A DNA stretch of 64,000 nucleotides. It comes from Pezizomycotina sp. ARF18 (taxonomy: Eukaryota > Ascomycota). The notes beneath the pieces are model-generated. The model did no database searches. It saw nothing but the letters and a program-made list of their open reading frames with translations, and was not told the DNA's origin. This document shows, piece by piece, positions 36,765-48,888 of this stretch; positions within the stretch are counted from its first letter, which is position 1, and each line of letters begins with the position of its first letter. The stretch spans positions 1 through 64,000 of the forward strand of contig AZLU01000227.1 in assembly GCA_002224055.1 (NCBI GenBank), in the 5' to 3' direction. Position numbers and translations under genes: made by a program.

Positions 36765-39561
36765 ATGCGCGGTCTGCATATTGGGTCCGGAGTGGCCCGG
36801 CCCTCCTTCAATCCCAGTGCCGCGCTTCAAGCTCCTGCTCCTCGCCATTACCGCCATACTCCCTCCCCAAACCTCCCTTTTTCACAGTACGACACGGAAT
36901 CATCATTTCTCGGTGTCGCAACGAATTCGGCCACTCCCGCTCTCGCCGACACCTGACGAGTGCTCCTCGGCATTCGGACTAATGGAACCTAACGAATCAA
37001 ATCAAAGGATATATTACCCGGTCAATCGCAGCACTTCGCGACAGTTGCAGGTACATTATTCTCGACCTCGACGATACAACGGCGAACGAAGCAACAGACG
37101 CCCCAGCAGATACAAAAACAACAGGAGACTCAATTGGCGACCGAAGGCGAGAAAGAACTCTCCGAAACGAAAAACGACCCGCCAAGCACGATCCGGAGGC
37201 GGAGAGCATTTGGCCATCGAGTTCGGGAATCGGAAAAGGCGTCAAGGCGGCACAGATAAACTTGTCAGCGCGACTCAAAAAGGATCCTGGTAACATTAGC
37301 ACCTATGCGGGCTTCGCGGACATATGGAGGCTTTTAAAGATAGCCGGCCGGAAGCGAAGTGGCTCGCGGCGGCGTTTGTTCTGCTTCTAGTTCCTCTGCG
37401 GTCTCAATGTCCATACCCTTCTCGATAGGCAAGATGCTCGACGTCGCGACTGGCAACATCCCAGCTAAAATATTTGGGCTTTGGCTTCAGCAATTCTATA
37501 TGGCTCTGGGAGGATTACTGTTAATTGGCGCTGCTGGAAACTTTGGCAGGATCATTCTCCTTCGTGTTGTTGGAGAGCGCATTGTAGCAAGGCTTCGCTC
37601 GCAGCTATTCCGCAAAACTTACCAACAGGATATGGAGTTCTTTGACGCCAACAAGGTCGGTGACTTAATATCAAGGCTATTTCCGATACCATCATTGTCG
37701 CAAGAGTATCACTCAAAACCTTTCCGACGGCTTGCGCGCGATCGTTAGTGGCAGTGCGGGCTTTGCATGATGGCGTGGACCTCTGTACCTGACCGGAGTG
37801 ATGTCAATAATGATTCCTCCAATTGCTGTCGGCGCTTTCTTCTACGGCAGGACCATCAGGAACTTATCCAGAAAGATCCAGAGGCGATTGGTAGCGCAAC
37901 AAAAGTGGCCGAGGAGAGATTATCCAATATTCGGACAGCGCAAGCGTTCGCAGGTGAGATCCAAGAAGTCTCGCGGTACAACGTTGAAGTCAGGAAAATC
38001 TTCGATCTCGGAATCCAGGAATCGAAGGCCAGCGCGAAATTCTTCAGTACAACCAGCTTGGCGGGCAATGGGACTATACTCCTCATCCTAATCCTCGGAA
38101 GTCAGCAAGTCAAGGCTGGAGCGATCTCAATAGGAGAGCTCTCGTCATTCTTGCTGTATACGGCTTACGCTGGTTCTAGTCTCTTCGGGTTATCGAGCTT
38201 TTATTCGGAACTCATGAAAGGGGTTGGTGCCGCAAGCGACTCTTCGAGCTTCAGGATCGCAAGCCTGCTCAGTCCTCAACAAGTATGCAGCTGCATTTAT
38301 TCTCGAACTTATATGCTCTAGCTGACTAACGACTTCCAAACTAACAGAGGGTGCTCCTGTAAAATCCGCACGCGGCGTCATTAAATTTGAGGACGGTGAG
38401 TATTCCATTCGGGAAGTGCAGTATCGCTCTAGCTTACTAACTCCAAGGGCTGAAGTCACTTTCGGCTATCCAACCAGACCAGCGGTTACGATCTTTGATG
38501 GCCTAAGTTTTTCCATTCCTTCCGGCACAACATTGCTATAGTGGGCCCTCCGGCGCGAAAGTCTACAATTAGTCGGTTCCCAGCCAGAGACCCTTCCAAA
38601 AGAAAATGTTTCCTAATGTGAACCGATAATGTATAGGTCATATGTTACTGCGCTTTTATAGCCCTTCCTCCGGAAAGATAACCATTAATGACGTGGATTC
38701 CAATCCATGAACGTCAAGTCGCTGAGGAGAAGAATTGGCATAGTAAGATCTCTTATCGCAATGAGTCTTAAGTTTAGAGCGCGATAGTTTTTTTTTACAG
38801 CTAATGGCATTACTCCCCAGGTTTCCCAAGAGCCAGTTCTCTTTTCTGGAACGATTGGGGAGAACATCGCGTACTCAAAACCACACGCCACGAGGGCCGA
38901 AATTACGAAAGCTGCGAGGAAAGCAAACTGCCATTCATAGCAGATTTCCGGATGGCCTTGACACGCAGGTTGGAGCACGAGGAACGCAGCTGTCTGGAGG
39001 ACACGCCAGCGAATAGCTATCGCTCGCGCAATACTCAAGGATCCTGATGTTCTGATCCTAGATGAAGCGACTTCGGCCCTCGATGCTGAGTCGGAGACCT
39101 TGGTTAACGAGGCTTTGGGTAACTTATGCAGGGTAGTGCCACGGTAAGTTTAAAAAATTCTACTCTAATGTAGCCTTAATATACAAAAGAAGAAGAACTA
39201 ATTATTTGACATTCTTATAAAAATAGACCATAAGTATAGCCCATCGCCTCTCAACGATACAAAGGTCCGACCACATCGTCGTTCTCGGCCCAGACGGTAA
39301 AGTAGCGGAGCAAGGCTCTTTCAAAGAGCTTAGTTCACGCGATGGCGCTTTTACCAAGTTAATGGAGAGCCGCTGGGCTTAAGCGGACCGATCATGCAAA
39401 AAGAAAAGCCTCTTCCGCAGGATTTCCCATCCTTCAGCGAGAAGGAGATGGAAGAAATCGAGATTAGCCAAGACCTCGAGATCTCGAGCAGTTCGACGAC
39501 TACGTCGAAGTGCACAACAACGCTGAGAAGGAGAAAGAAGTCGGGCTCGTCTCGGGCTTAA
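36765..39561 (+). CDS. mdl1: Mitochondrial ABC half-transporter, Mdl1/ABCB10 type
   Basis: Half-size ABC exporter of the mitochondrial inner membrane; yeast Mdl1 exports peptides from the matrix. The start at 36765 ([18 protein letters not shown]) gives an Arg/Ser-rich, acid-poor presequence; an upstream in-frame ATG at 36630 is less likely. The membrane domain runs from about 37300 with [39 protein letters not shown] and [20 protein letters not shown]. The nucleotide-binding domain shows [20 protein letters not shown], a Walker A VGPSGA..KST near 38540-38575 and [20 protein letters not shown]. The LSGG signature lies near 38990, Walker [12 protein letters not shown] near 39053-39085 and the switch His in [12 protein letters not shown] near 39240. 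An acidic tail with [18 protein letters not shown] follows. The Walker A and signature regions each lack one or two bases, as with the other frame breaks. The exact end is uncertain. Confidence 0.88.
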
Positions 39562-40578
39562 AAGTATTCCATTTTGAAGTTTTCATTTATTTTACCCTTT
39601 TTTGTTTTCTTTTTCTTCTGTATCTCGTAGAGGGCCTTGATATTCATAGGCTTCGGAAAGGTGCTTAATCAAATACTGAACCGGATTTTAATCATGTTCT
39701 ATTCAGATACTGTACTGTATACTTTGCATTCCCAAAATTATTCATATCGTCATTCACCTATACCCCCTTCACTCCACTCTTCCAGCGAGACTGACTCCAC
39801 TATCTCTCTCCACCTTCGTCTTTATATTATTCTTCCTCTTATCCTTTATCTCCTTCTTTTTCTTTTTCTATAAATATATTTCCTCAATCCCCTTTAGAAT
39901 CCGAAAAAAAAGTACTAATATGGTTGAAGACTAAAAATCTCCCTTTTTTTTAAATCATTAGCTACAAATGTATGCATTTGTGTTGCCTTGTTTTCTCTGA
40001 TATCACTCACATACGCTTGTATGTCCTTACGCCCCCAAACCCCTACTGTCACCTTCCCCTCTCACTCTTTCTTACATCTTATCGTTGAGCTTTGAAATAC
40101 TTGAGCACTTCCAGAACAGGCCTTAGATGCTACACATGTGGAATTGCCGCCGGGAGGTTATTTGTATATATTTAGTTAATAATAAGATTATATATAGGCG
40201 TAACAAAAAAACAAAAGTATCGACATTATTTAGATTTGCAGGTCTTTCAACGAGCGTTCCACTTTAAAGCTTCTCAATAGCTAATCGATATTAATACACG
40301 TGCGTCTTTTAATTAAAAATCCACAATTTACTTAAGTATATTTCCTTTTGGGACATTACCATTACTCATAAGCAAAATAATGCATGGTGAAGAAAATAAC
40401 AATAGATCTACTTGCGAGAGAAGCACTGCTGGCATTTTACAAAGAATAGATATATAAATGAGAAAACATGAAATTCTATCTTCAAATAAAAACGATAAAT
40501 TGGGAATCTCTCTCTTTATTTTTCTTTCATCAAAAAACAGAAATAATAAATAATTCAACAAAAGTATTTACATCATCA
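39562..40578. other. Convergent intergenic region mdl1/tlg2
   Basis: AT-rich 3' region of both genes. Low-complexity frames only. No gene or RNA recognised. Confidence 0.6.
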
Positions 40579-42004
40579 TTACCGCCACGATTGCCCTCGT
40601 ATCTTCAATCTCGGCTGTGTCCCGACGCCTGGATCACCAGGTATAGGAATCGCCGCATCATCCTTCGGCTTCTCCGGTTCGGTCTTCGGAGGTGCTGGCG
40701 CAGGCGCAGGCGCTGGTGCAGGCTTACTACTGCTCCCTTTCCTCGGCTTGAGCGTTATTAATATGATCACACCCACGATACATAATATCAGCAGCAGCAT
40801 CGCCTTCCGCTTCGTCGTCTTCTTCTGATAACCCGAAGCGATCACGAGCTCCTTGTCCGCTTCCTTTACGTCCGTCGTCATCCGCTCGACGTTGTAGTCT
40901 ATCCGATCCAGTAGGGTCCCTTGGTCTATCACCATCGTCTGGAGTTCTTGAAGATGTCTGCCAGCTCTAGTATACCCTTCGCGATATCTGTGATTTCCCG
41001 TTCCCGCTGTTGGATTGCGGAGTCGTTGGATGTTAAGGTCGCCGACTGCTGCAGGGCGGACTTGGAGTAGGAGACGTCGTTTTCTTCGTCGAGGAGGTGG
41101 GAGGAGAGTAGCCTGGACCGGTGATGATGAACGGTCCATTGGTGGTGTCATACGCCTAGACCACGTAGTTCTGTAAAAGTAAAAGCGCAATTAGTATTGG
41201 AATCAAAAAAAAAAAAAAAAAAAAAAAAAGAGCACCACAGAAAGGCAAAAGCCTCTTCTTTCACACACTCTTGAGATACGCCGACTGCTTCTTCCTGAAG
41301 CTAGCGCTTGACTCCTGCACCCTTGTTGCCAGCGATATCTGTATATTCCGCGCCATTACCTCCTCCGCGCGCGAAGATCCCTTTGCAAGCTTCTCAACGC
41401 GCTTGATGGCCCGTTGACAGTCGTGGAATAGTGTCGTGATGTCTGTCGTCAGCGTTTCTATCTCCCCTTCCTCAGCCGATCTGTTGTCGTCGAAACCGGG
41501 AGGACGTGTTTGGCGTGCAGCTTGTCCAGCTTTGCCGACTTGCGCGCAACCCCGGCTACAGCTCGTTGACCTCATCCGAGGCATCGGCCCAGCGCGGGGT
41601 AGGTGTCCAGCTCTATAACACTCTCATCCCCGTTCGCATCGAAGCCGCTACCGACGCCATCCCGGGCCGATAGGAGGCCGCGCCAGTCCTCGTCGTTAGC
41701 CGAAAGAGAGTAGTCATTGTCCGTTACGGGTGCGCCGTGGCCGCTTCGCTGGGTGGTGTGCATAGGACTGGCGGTATGAGATGTAGCTGCATGGCGGGGG
41801 AAGAGAATGTTAGGAGAAAACAAATAACAGAAATAGAGAGATATTTCATCAAAACGTGGTGCCATATGTCGGAACAGGTGGGACCCGGGGCTCTTCGGGG
41901 GGAAAGGAACGCCGTGCATGAGCCAATCAAAAGGAGGGGATGATATCTGCAGCTAGGGTGAATGAAAAAGCGTCGACATACAGGTTCGTCCTATCCCTCC
42001 ACAT
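40579..42004 (-). CDS. tlg2: Syntaxin Tlg2 (Qa-SNARE of trans-Golgi/endosome)
   Basis: Qa-SNARE (syntaxin-16 type) for fusion of endosome-derived vesicles with the trans-Golgi. Exon 1 (42004-41982) encodes MWRDRTNL. An intron to 41787 splices to YISYRQSYAHHPAKRP, a typical N-terminus of the family. The Habc region holds LPGFDDN-like sequence, EGEIETLTTDITTLFHDCQR, SSRAEEVMARNIQISLATRV and SASFRKKQSAYLK. The SNARE motif reads ELQTMVIDQGTLLDRIDYNV and ERMTTDVKEADKELVIASGY, with the ionic-layer Gln in IDQGTLLDRI. It is followed by KRKAMLLLILCIVGVIILI, the tail anchor. Beyond the membrane is a luminal extension of about 55 residues with a Pro-Ala repeat (APAPAPAPAPP) ending RGQSWR. Yeast Tlg2 also has a luminal extension. 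Frame changes occur in the N-terminal and linker parts. Confidence 0.93.
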
Positions 42005-43205
42005 CTGGTGATCTGGTGGTGAATGTTCTCGAAGCTATGCAGGTTTTCGGGTATAGTTCCAAGGAGCTCCTGACAACCTATTCGTTTTGACGCTTGCAAG
42101 CTGCTATCGGCTTTTTGAATGTTAGGGCAAAAAATGTAGTGTGGTATAAGGCCGGTAGGTGGGAGGAGTAGAAGGGAGTTGTCGGTTGTCGTCTGGATGC
42201 TAACGATATGGAGGTTTTGAGAACGAGGAGTGGTTTGTGCCCTCTTCTTTTTTTTTTTTGGTGCGACCGTGGTCTGAATTTAGTGTTGGCTTCTGATAAT
42301 TTCCTAATAGAGTAATATTCCAATTTACTATTTTAGGAACAATTCGAGGGAGATTTTGAGCTTAATTTACACCCCCCTAGTCGCTAAATCTTCTACTTAA
42401 GACTGGTAGAGCTAAAGTAGCAAATCGGAAAAGGCTTCTGCTTGAGACAAATTGATTAGGCGCCTTCCCTTCCTTCCTGCAGCAAGCAATGACACCCATT
42501 TTTCCTGTTGTTTAAATCAGCCTTAATTTTCAGGTGCTCTCTTGCTTGTGAGTGGTTGTCGCCCCTCTATGATATTCACCGTGCGCACCGCGGAGCTGTG
42601 TCCACTTCACCCCCCGCCGCAACGCTCTCTTTGGGTGTCCTCCGCGGTGAGGGGCAGCGACAGAAAAGCTGAAAACCTTCTTATCCTTTTCCGCTAGGAA
42701 TCAGATAGGTAGGATTAAAATAGTAGCAGCAAAACGGCAGTAAAACGAATATTATCATAGCTACATGTAAGCAGTACGCAGCGATCTCTTAGAGCAAGAG
42801 GCGAAAAAGAGGCTAAATAGAATAGGGAAAGAGAGTTAAAATAAGCGTAAGGATTTGAATGGAATAAATTCGGAGGTCTGCGTTGGATTTAGTAGCTACT
42901 TGCCTAGGTATTAGCTATAGTAGTGTGGATTCTTTCTTTATATGTGTACGAGAAAATTGCAGTAGAAGCATTTTTTATTTTGAACCCCCCTCCAAGTTTT
43001 TTTTTTTTTTTTTTTTTTTTTTTGGTTAAATGTCCAACACACACACACTTGAAAAATAAAAACCCTTTTCCTCCTCCCTCGAAACGATCTTCCTCCATTC
43101 CTACACAAGACAATTTTTTTTTATTTTCCTCGACTCTAAAAGACTACTGCTTAAGCTTTATATTATTCCTCGTCCCTCTCTTCTTGTATTTCTACACATA
43201 TAAAC
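42005..43205. promoter_or_regulatory. Divergent promoter region tlg2/calmodulin
   Basis: Head-to-head upstream region of about 1.2 kb. A T run of about 26 at 42998-43023 and pyrimidine-rich DNA from 43060 to 43200 precede the calmodulin start. No further gene seen. Confidence 0.5.
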
Positions 43206-44414
43206 ATGGTATAGTCTTATGGTCCCTTTTGCTTTTTTGCTGTAGCTTTAGCTCCCCGCTTTCCCGCAGCGCAGAGAAAGGAGAGGAAGGAGGGGCTACC
43301 CTCTGCGTGGATCTTGTGCTAATGGGCCTTTTTGCTTTACAGGCTGATACTCTAACGGAAGAGCAAGTATCTGAGTTCAAGGAGGCTTTCTCCCTTTTCG
43401 TGAGTTTATTCCGTGTATTGCTGCTATAGTAGCTTCTTTCCAAGTTACTTCGTGGTTGAGAGCTTGGAGGGGAGCTTCTTTTTGTGCGTGCTAGATTTTC
43501 TTCGCTAACGCTCAACCCCCCCCTCTTATCGCAAACTCTAGGATAAAGATGGTGATGGTAAGAGTTATTCTCGGGTCTAATTTGGCGGGACCGACCCCAA
43601 ATGGGAACCCCGAGTTGCCCAGTTTGAATGCAAATTTCGCCTACTCTTCAGGCTGTACAAGACGCGCAAAACTTTCTTCGATAAGGAACAAAATAGAATG
43701 GGCACTCGGCTCTCGAGTTTAACGCGCAGTAATAATAATGAATTCTAAACCATTTTCGTGCAGGTCAATCACTACTAAGGAGCTGGGAACTGTCATGAGG
43801 TCTTGGACAAAATCCTCGGAGAGCGAGCTCAGGATGATCAACGAGGTTGACGCCGACAACAACGGCACCATCGACTTCCAGGTACGTAAAACGAGCCGCT
43901 CGCCAGAAAGCCGGGGTGAAGGGAAGAGGCGCAAGTTTTCAGTGCTTTACGGCTTTATTAGGGAGATTCGGACTGGGGGCTTTTCGCTAAATATTTTTCT
44001 CCGCTTTCTTTTGAATAGAATTCCTCACTATGATGGCCCGCAAGATGAAGGATAACGGATAGCGAGGAGGAGATCCGAGAAGCCTTCAAGTATTCGATCG
44101 CGACAACAACGGGTTCATTCTGCTGCCGAGCTGAGACACGTTATGACTAGTATCGGAGAGAAGCTCACCGACGATGAGGTCGATGAAATGATCAGGGAAG
44201 CCGACCAGGATGGCGACGGCAGGATCGATTGTATGTTTAATGCTCCTGATTGCCTTGGTCTGCGCTATACTAATTTGCACCCTGTTTGATATAGACAACG
44301 AATTTGTTCAGCTTATGATGCAGAGTAAGCATAGCTTTCCTTCCCACCTTTTTCTAACTTCGGCCCATCGTTTGGGATCGTCACCAATGCTGACGTATTT
44401 CTATAATAGAATAA
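43206..44414 (+). CDS. Calmodulin
   Basis: Four-EF-hand calcium sensor that activates kinases and calcineurin. Seven exons can be read: 43206-43208 (ATG only), 43343-43399 ([19 protein letters not shown]), 43542-43557 (DKDGDG), 43764-43881, 44019-44230, 44295-44324 and 44410-44414 (last Lys and stop). Segments include [46 protein letters not shown] and NEFVQLMMQ. All introns are GT..AG. Compared with the near-invariant protein, bases are missing in runs: CAAATC reads CAATC, AATCCC reads AATCC, TTCCCAG reads TTCCAG, AAGGTATTC reads AAGTATTC and ATTTCTGC reads ATTCTGC; one extra A sits in GGATAACGG. The gene is therefore a yardstick for sequence quality here. Identity is not in doubt. Confidence 0.96.
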
Positions 44415-45239
44415 TTGTTCGACTCGCTACGCCGCAATTACTTTCTTTCCTCACAAAACAAAGTCTTTCCTTTGCGCTGGTGCCATTGTATTTCTCCTGT
44501 ACTAAAGAGAATGTTCTTTTCGTTCCTTCTTCATCATCTGAACTTTCTTTTCACCTTTTCCACCATATTTTTTTTAGCCTCTTACGATCGATAAAGGACA
44601 AACAAAAATCTGCATTCTAAAGTTCAACCGTAACGAAGAACAGGGAAATTTCTTTTTCTTCCTGAAATATTCAATAAAGAATGACGAATCCGTTGCAATT
44701 GGAAAGCTAGCTATTGAACCTGATGATCAAGCCTTGTCATTTCTTCCTCTACTTTTTAGCGTTCAAAGGAAATTTAAGCAATGTCTCCGATATAAACGTG
44801 TACAGAAAGTGATGACAAGTATTCATCTTATTTTCTCGCTACATATCACGATCAGATGTTTTTTTTTTTTTTTTTCTTAAACAAGGCGTTCACAACATCA
44901 ATGCAAGTTCGAGCACGTGGAGATATATTTTTTTCCTTTTTTGCTCCTGTTAAACACGCTAAAACATTAAGGAACTTTGAAGATAGTAAAAAATAAGGCG
45001 ATTTTTTGAATTTTGGCTAGATAACATGTCCACGATGACAAGAAAAACCTTCTAGCAGACCCATAAAAGAAAAAGGATGGCAAGTACCACAACGATGCTC
45101 AAGGAAATAGAAGAGACCGGATAACGGGGATATAGTAATTAGCAATAAAGATTTGTTTAAGCAACAGTAGCACCGGTGCACGTTCATCCTTGCGCAGAGA
45201 AAGGAGCAACCTAAATGATGTGAGAAAAAAAAAAAGGTT
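44415..45239. other. Convergent intergenic region calmodulin/clathrin light chain
   Basis: Shared 3' region with poly-T tracts. The end of the clathrin light chain may extend into its right side. No other gene recognised. Confidence 0.55.
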
Positions 45240-45885
45240 AGCAAAAGCCGTTTCTTATAATACCAGCATTCGACAATGCCGGCTAGGGGGAGGTTGACAT
45301 ACTCTCTGAACCTGGACTTGTCAGTCGCCGGAGCGGACGCCTTTGTCGGACAGATCGACGAGCTTGGCGATCCTCTCCCAGGTAGTGCCTCCGGAAGACG
45401 TGTTTTCGCGAGCAGCAAGGAACTCTTCCTCCTCACGCCTATAATATTCCCAAGAACAGCAAATCAGTATTCCGTCTAGATATAGATCTACTTTTTTTTT
45501 TAAACTTAAAGGCGGGTTGTCGGTGGGTAACCTAGTCTGAGCGATCGCCTTTTCCTTCTTGACGTTGTAGTTCTCGTAAAAGTCGTCGATGTTCTTGTTG
45601 GCTTCGGCGATGGTCTCCTGCTTGCGGTTTCCGATAGTTCGTCGCGGCGCTGGATTTCGAGAGCTGGCGTTCCTCCACTGCCTATTTAGTTTTTTTACTC
45701 GAAGGTTAGTGATATGTACGGGTGAGTGGATAGAACGTATGGTGGCGTCTAGATAAACTGACTTGATGCATTCGGTTCCTCTTCTTCGACGGCGGCGGAC
45801 ATGTAGTTGGTGGAGATTCCGCTGACGCCGGGGATGTATGGTTGGGTGGAGCCGGTGATAGTACCTCCGGGTCCGACAGCCTAGT

Positions 45886-45918
<33 letters not shown>

Positions 45919-46244
45919 GGGGGTAGAGTAAGCGCTCATGTGAGCTTTTTCGGAATGGCGGATACGGTTCATGGGGGATCGACGAACCTCGTTGCCTTCA
46001 TCAAGAGCGGGGAAGCTGCTTTCGAAGGTGCTGGTAGCTCCGCTCCAGGAGGTCGTCGTCGCCGCCGTCAAGATTGAGCTCGTTGCTGTCGGACTTGAAC
46101 TTGTTCGCGTCCTCGCCGAGGACAGCCTGCTCGATGGCGAAGAGGGATTCTTCATTTTCATGGCACCCGTGGGCTGGTTGTCGAGCACTGTTGGGGAGGT
46201 CTGGCCATCCTCGAATTCTTCTATCGATGGAAACGGTGCGCCAT
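45240..46244 (-). CDS. clc1: Clathrin light chain
   Basis: Binds the hub of the clathrin heavy chain and tunes coat assembly in endocytosis and trans-Golgi budding. The start at 46244 opens MA, and in the next frame RF and IEEFEDGQTSPTVLDNQPTG follow. Then EESLFAIEQAVLGEDANKF, a typical early motif, and DGGDDDLLERSYQ. After an intron with a T21-A12 tract (about 45888-45918) comes AVGPGGTITGSTQPYIPG and AAVEEEEPNAS. A further exon has the heavy-chain-binding coiled coil: QETIAEANKNIDDFYENYNV then KKEKAIAQTR. The last exon reads REEEEFLAARENTSSGGTTW, ERIAKLVDLSDKGVRSGD and KSRFREYVNLPL. The exact end was not fixed and is given as approximate. Frame breaks are all near short runs. Confidence 0.92.
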
Positions 46245-47156
46245 GGTTGTTGTGTGGCTGTTTTATTTTAAGCTGTAGTTGAGGAAAGGAGGAAAGGAAG
46301 TTTAGCGGGATCAGAGGAAGAGAAAAAGGGTAGTAGGTTCGTAGAAGTGTCGTCCGTTTTAATCAGTAGTATATTCTATAGTCGTGTCAGCTTTTGGGTG
46401 TTTTATCTTGGGTTGTTCGTTCGACGTGTAACGAAGCTACCAATGTATAACAGAAAGAACGGGAACACTAAAAAAGGAGTAGAGAGAGAGAGAGGGAAAT
46501 AGGGAAGGGAAAAAAAGGAAGTAGAGGGAAACGCCAAGAGGGAAGGGAATACTCTAGAAACTATATTGCTGTAAAACGTTACTGCGCGGAAAATTTAAAC
46601 TAGAACCTCTTCAGACCCACCTTCAAAACTCAAGTCCTTTCCTTCTCTCCAGAAGAGAAGGAAAAAAATATATATATATACATATATAACATCAAACAAC
46701 AACAAAGAAAGTGCGACACCAAAGGAGGAAAGGAGTATATATAAAGATTGCTCCATACTTTAAGTACTTGAATGTACCTTGAAGACCGTAACGAAGAGAT
46801 AGTATTTTGTAAGGAAAAAAAAAAAAGGCGCAAAGACTTTGGGGAAAGAGGTGGTTTAGTAAGGAAGCAAGAAGGAAGGAGGAATACTACTTCTACTAGT
46901 CTCCCGTGTTACGGCTCACGGAATCGTATCGCTTTAGATGCGCTTATAAAAATCGCTCGTAACATAACGGCATCTATCCTCTATCCTTACCTTTATTCTT
47001 CAGCAACTCCCATTTTTACTCGACTTTCTATCGCGCAGTTTGATTTCTCATCATCATCTATCGCATTGAAAGAGTCCGCTTTAAATTTTTTTTTTTTTTT
47101 TTTTTTTTTTTTATTAATTTGATTCGTGCTTCCGTGATTTGCAATTATACTCAAAG
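46245..47156. promoter_or_regulatory. Divergent promoter region clc1/rtt103
   Basis: Head-to-head region of about 0.9 kb. It contains GA-rich DNA at 46470-46540, a short TATATATATA run near 46670 and about 30 T at 47082-47112 ending about 45 bp before the rtt103 start codon. Confidence 0.5.
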
Positions 47157-48888
47157 ATGAGCTTCTCCGACGAAACTGTGTTCTCGAAGCTCAACGCCCT
47201 CAATGACACCCAGGAGGGCATCGTTGCCGTGGCCCAATGGGTTATGTTCCATAGGTTCGTACCATTCCCCCTTCTTTTCCTAGATGTGTGCACACTCGCT
47301 CCCTTGTCTCTTTCGGTCACTCGGCGATTTTAGTGCTAACATATCCTCACAACAACTTTAGGAGACACGCGAAACGTTCGTGGAATTATGGTTCCAACGG
47401 TTGAAGGAGTCTTCACCTTCCAAGAGCTTCATTAGTCTACCTTGCGAATGGTGAGATTAGCATGGTCCTCGCACATTGGCGCCATCGAGCGTGGTAGCTT
47501 TCAGACTCATACGCTAATACGTCATATTTTTTTTTTCTTCTTCTAGAGGTTGTTCAGCAAATGAGGGGCGAAAGAAAGAAGACTTCTCACTCGCGTTCTC
47601 TCCGGTGAGTGAAAACTCGACTCTGTCGCGATTTAACTATTCGCGCGATATGGTGCGCAAATATTTTCCAGTCATGTCCTAACCTTCTTCAAATTCTCGG
47701 ATCGGTATGTAGATAATGCCGGATGCATGCGAGGTCGCTTATAAGCAGTCTCCCGCGGATATCCAGAATAAGATTCGGCGCTGGTCGACGTTTGGCGACA
47801 GAGGTCTATTTTCGAAAGCCCTGTCCTGCAGGGAATCCTTACACGCCTGGATGGTATGAGAGTCATATCGTCAATTATCCGTTACCCTCATTTCAGTTTG
47901 CCGAGTTTGCTAATTTGTGGATCTAGATGTTGACAAAGGTCGTTCGAGTTGGCGGCGGCGGCGGTCGCCGATTGGGCGGTGGTCTGGGAACCGGCGGCAC
48001 AATCCCGTCGGAACTGATCAAGCTCTCGGCATCCCAGCAACAGCTGAACACGAAGCTCACGAATTCTGCGATCGCGTTTGGTTCCGCGACGGCCGAGTTT
48101 AGCAAGACGATGGAAGCGGAAGCGGTGCCTGCGCCACCGGTGTACGCCGCCAGGCTTTCTCAACTCTTCAAGACGCTCGACGTTGCCACACTGCCGTCAA
48201 CGATGCTTTGGCGTCGCGCAGGGAGCTTATCAAGAATTTGGAAGGGCTACTGGAGACAAACAAGACTGCTTTGGCTGGGGAAGAGCAGCAGCTTAACGAG
48301 ATTGTGAGTTCTTCAGCCAGAAAGTAATCGTCTTTATATAGATATGTCATTTCATGCGAAACCGATGTTAAACCTTTGGCCCCTATAGTTGGAGAAAAGA
48401 AGAGGACGGAGAACATGAAGAGGGACGTCGAGCAGATGATTCTCTCCGGGTTGAACAACGGTCAAGATGGTAACGATGACGACACCACGATGCGGTCCCG
48501 CACTCCTGAACTCGAGGCAAATGCGGTTGAAGCCTTGACTCCACCGTCTGCGGAACCTGAGCCGGCACCCCAAGATAACCCTTTCTCGATGCAGCGCAGT
48601 CGCCGACTCTCCCTGACGCTCCTCCTCTCCCCAGATGCAGCCTGGAGCAGATATCCTTTCGTCTCTCATGACTCACAGAATTACCAGGGAATGAGGAACA
48701 ATGGCGTTGCGGATCAGCAACCGAAGGTCCCGATAACCCCCTGGCGGGCCTCGAAGGCTCGATGACGATACGATTGCCATGCTTAGGAGGAGGCAGAGAA
48801 GTCTCGGGCGCCGGCTGGAAACGCTTCTACGACGCTGAAACGGCCGGCGCCGCCTGCTGACGATGACGACGACGAATACCACCCGTAG
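47157..48888 (+). CDS. rtt103: CID-domain transcription termination factor, Rtt103 type
   Basis: Binds the Ser2-phosphorylated C-terminal domain of RNA polymerase II and links it to 3'-end processing and termination. The start at 47157 reads MSFSDETVFSKLNALNDTQE then GIVAVAQWVMFHR, and exon 1 ends at 47254 in the Arg codon. Exon 2 from 47362 continues RRHAK..ELWFQRLKESSPSK. Later exons give LANEVVQQ, EVAYKQSPADIQNKIRR and VDVWRQRSIFESPVLQGILT, the last helices of the CID. After two introns comes a Gly-rich linker GGGGGRRLGGGLGTGG. A helical region follows: PSELIKLSASQQQLNTKLTN, AEAVPAPPVYAARLSQLFK and ELIKNLEGLLETNKTALAGE. The C-terminus is Pro/Glu-rich and ends PADDDDDEYHP, as in homologues. 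Frame switches fit sequencing indels. Confidence 0.9.
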
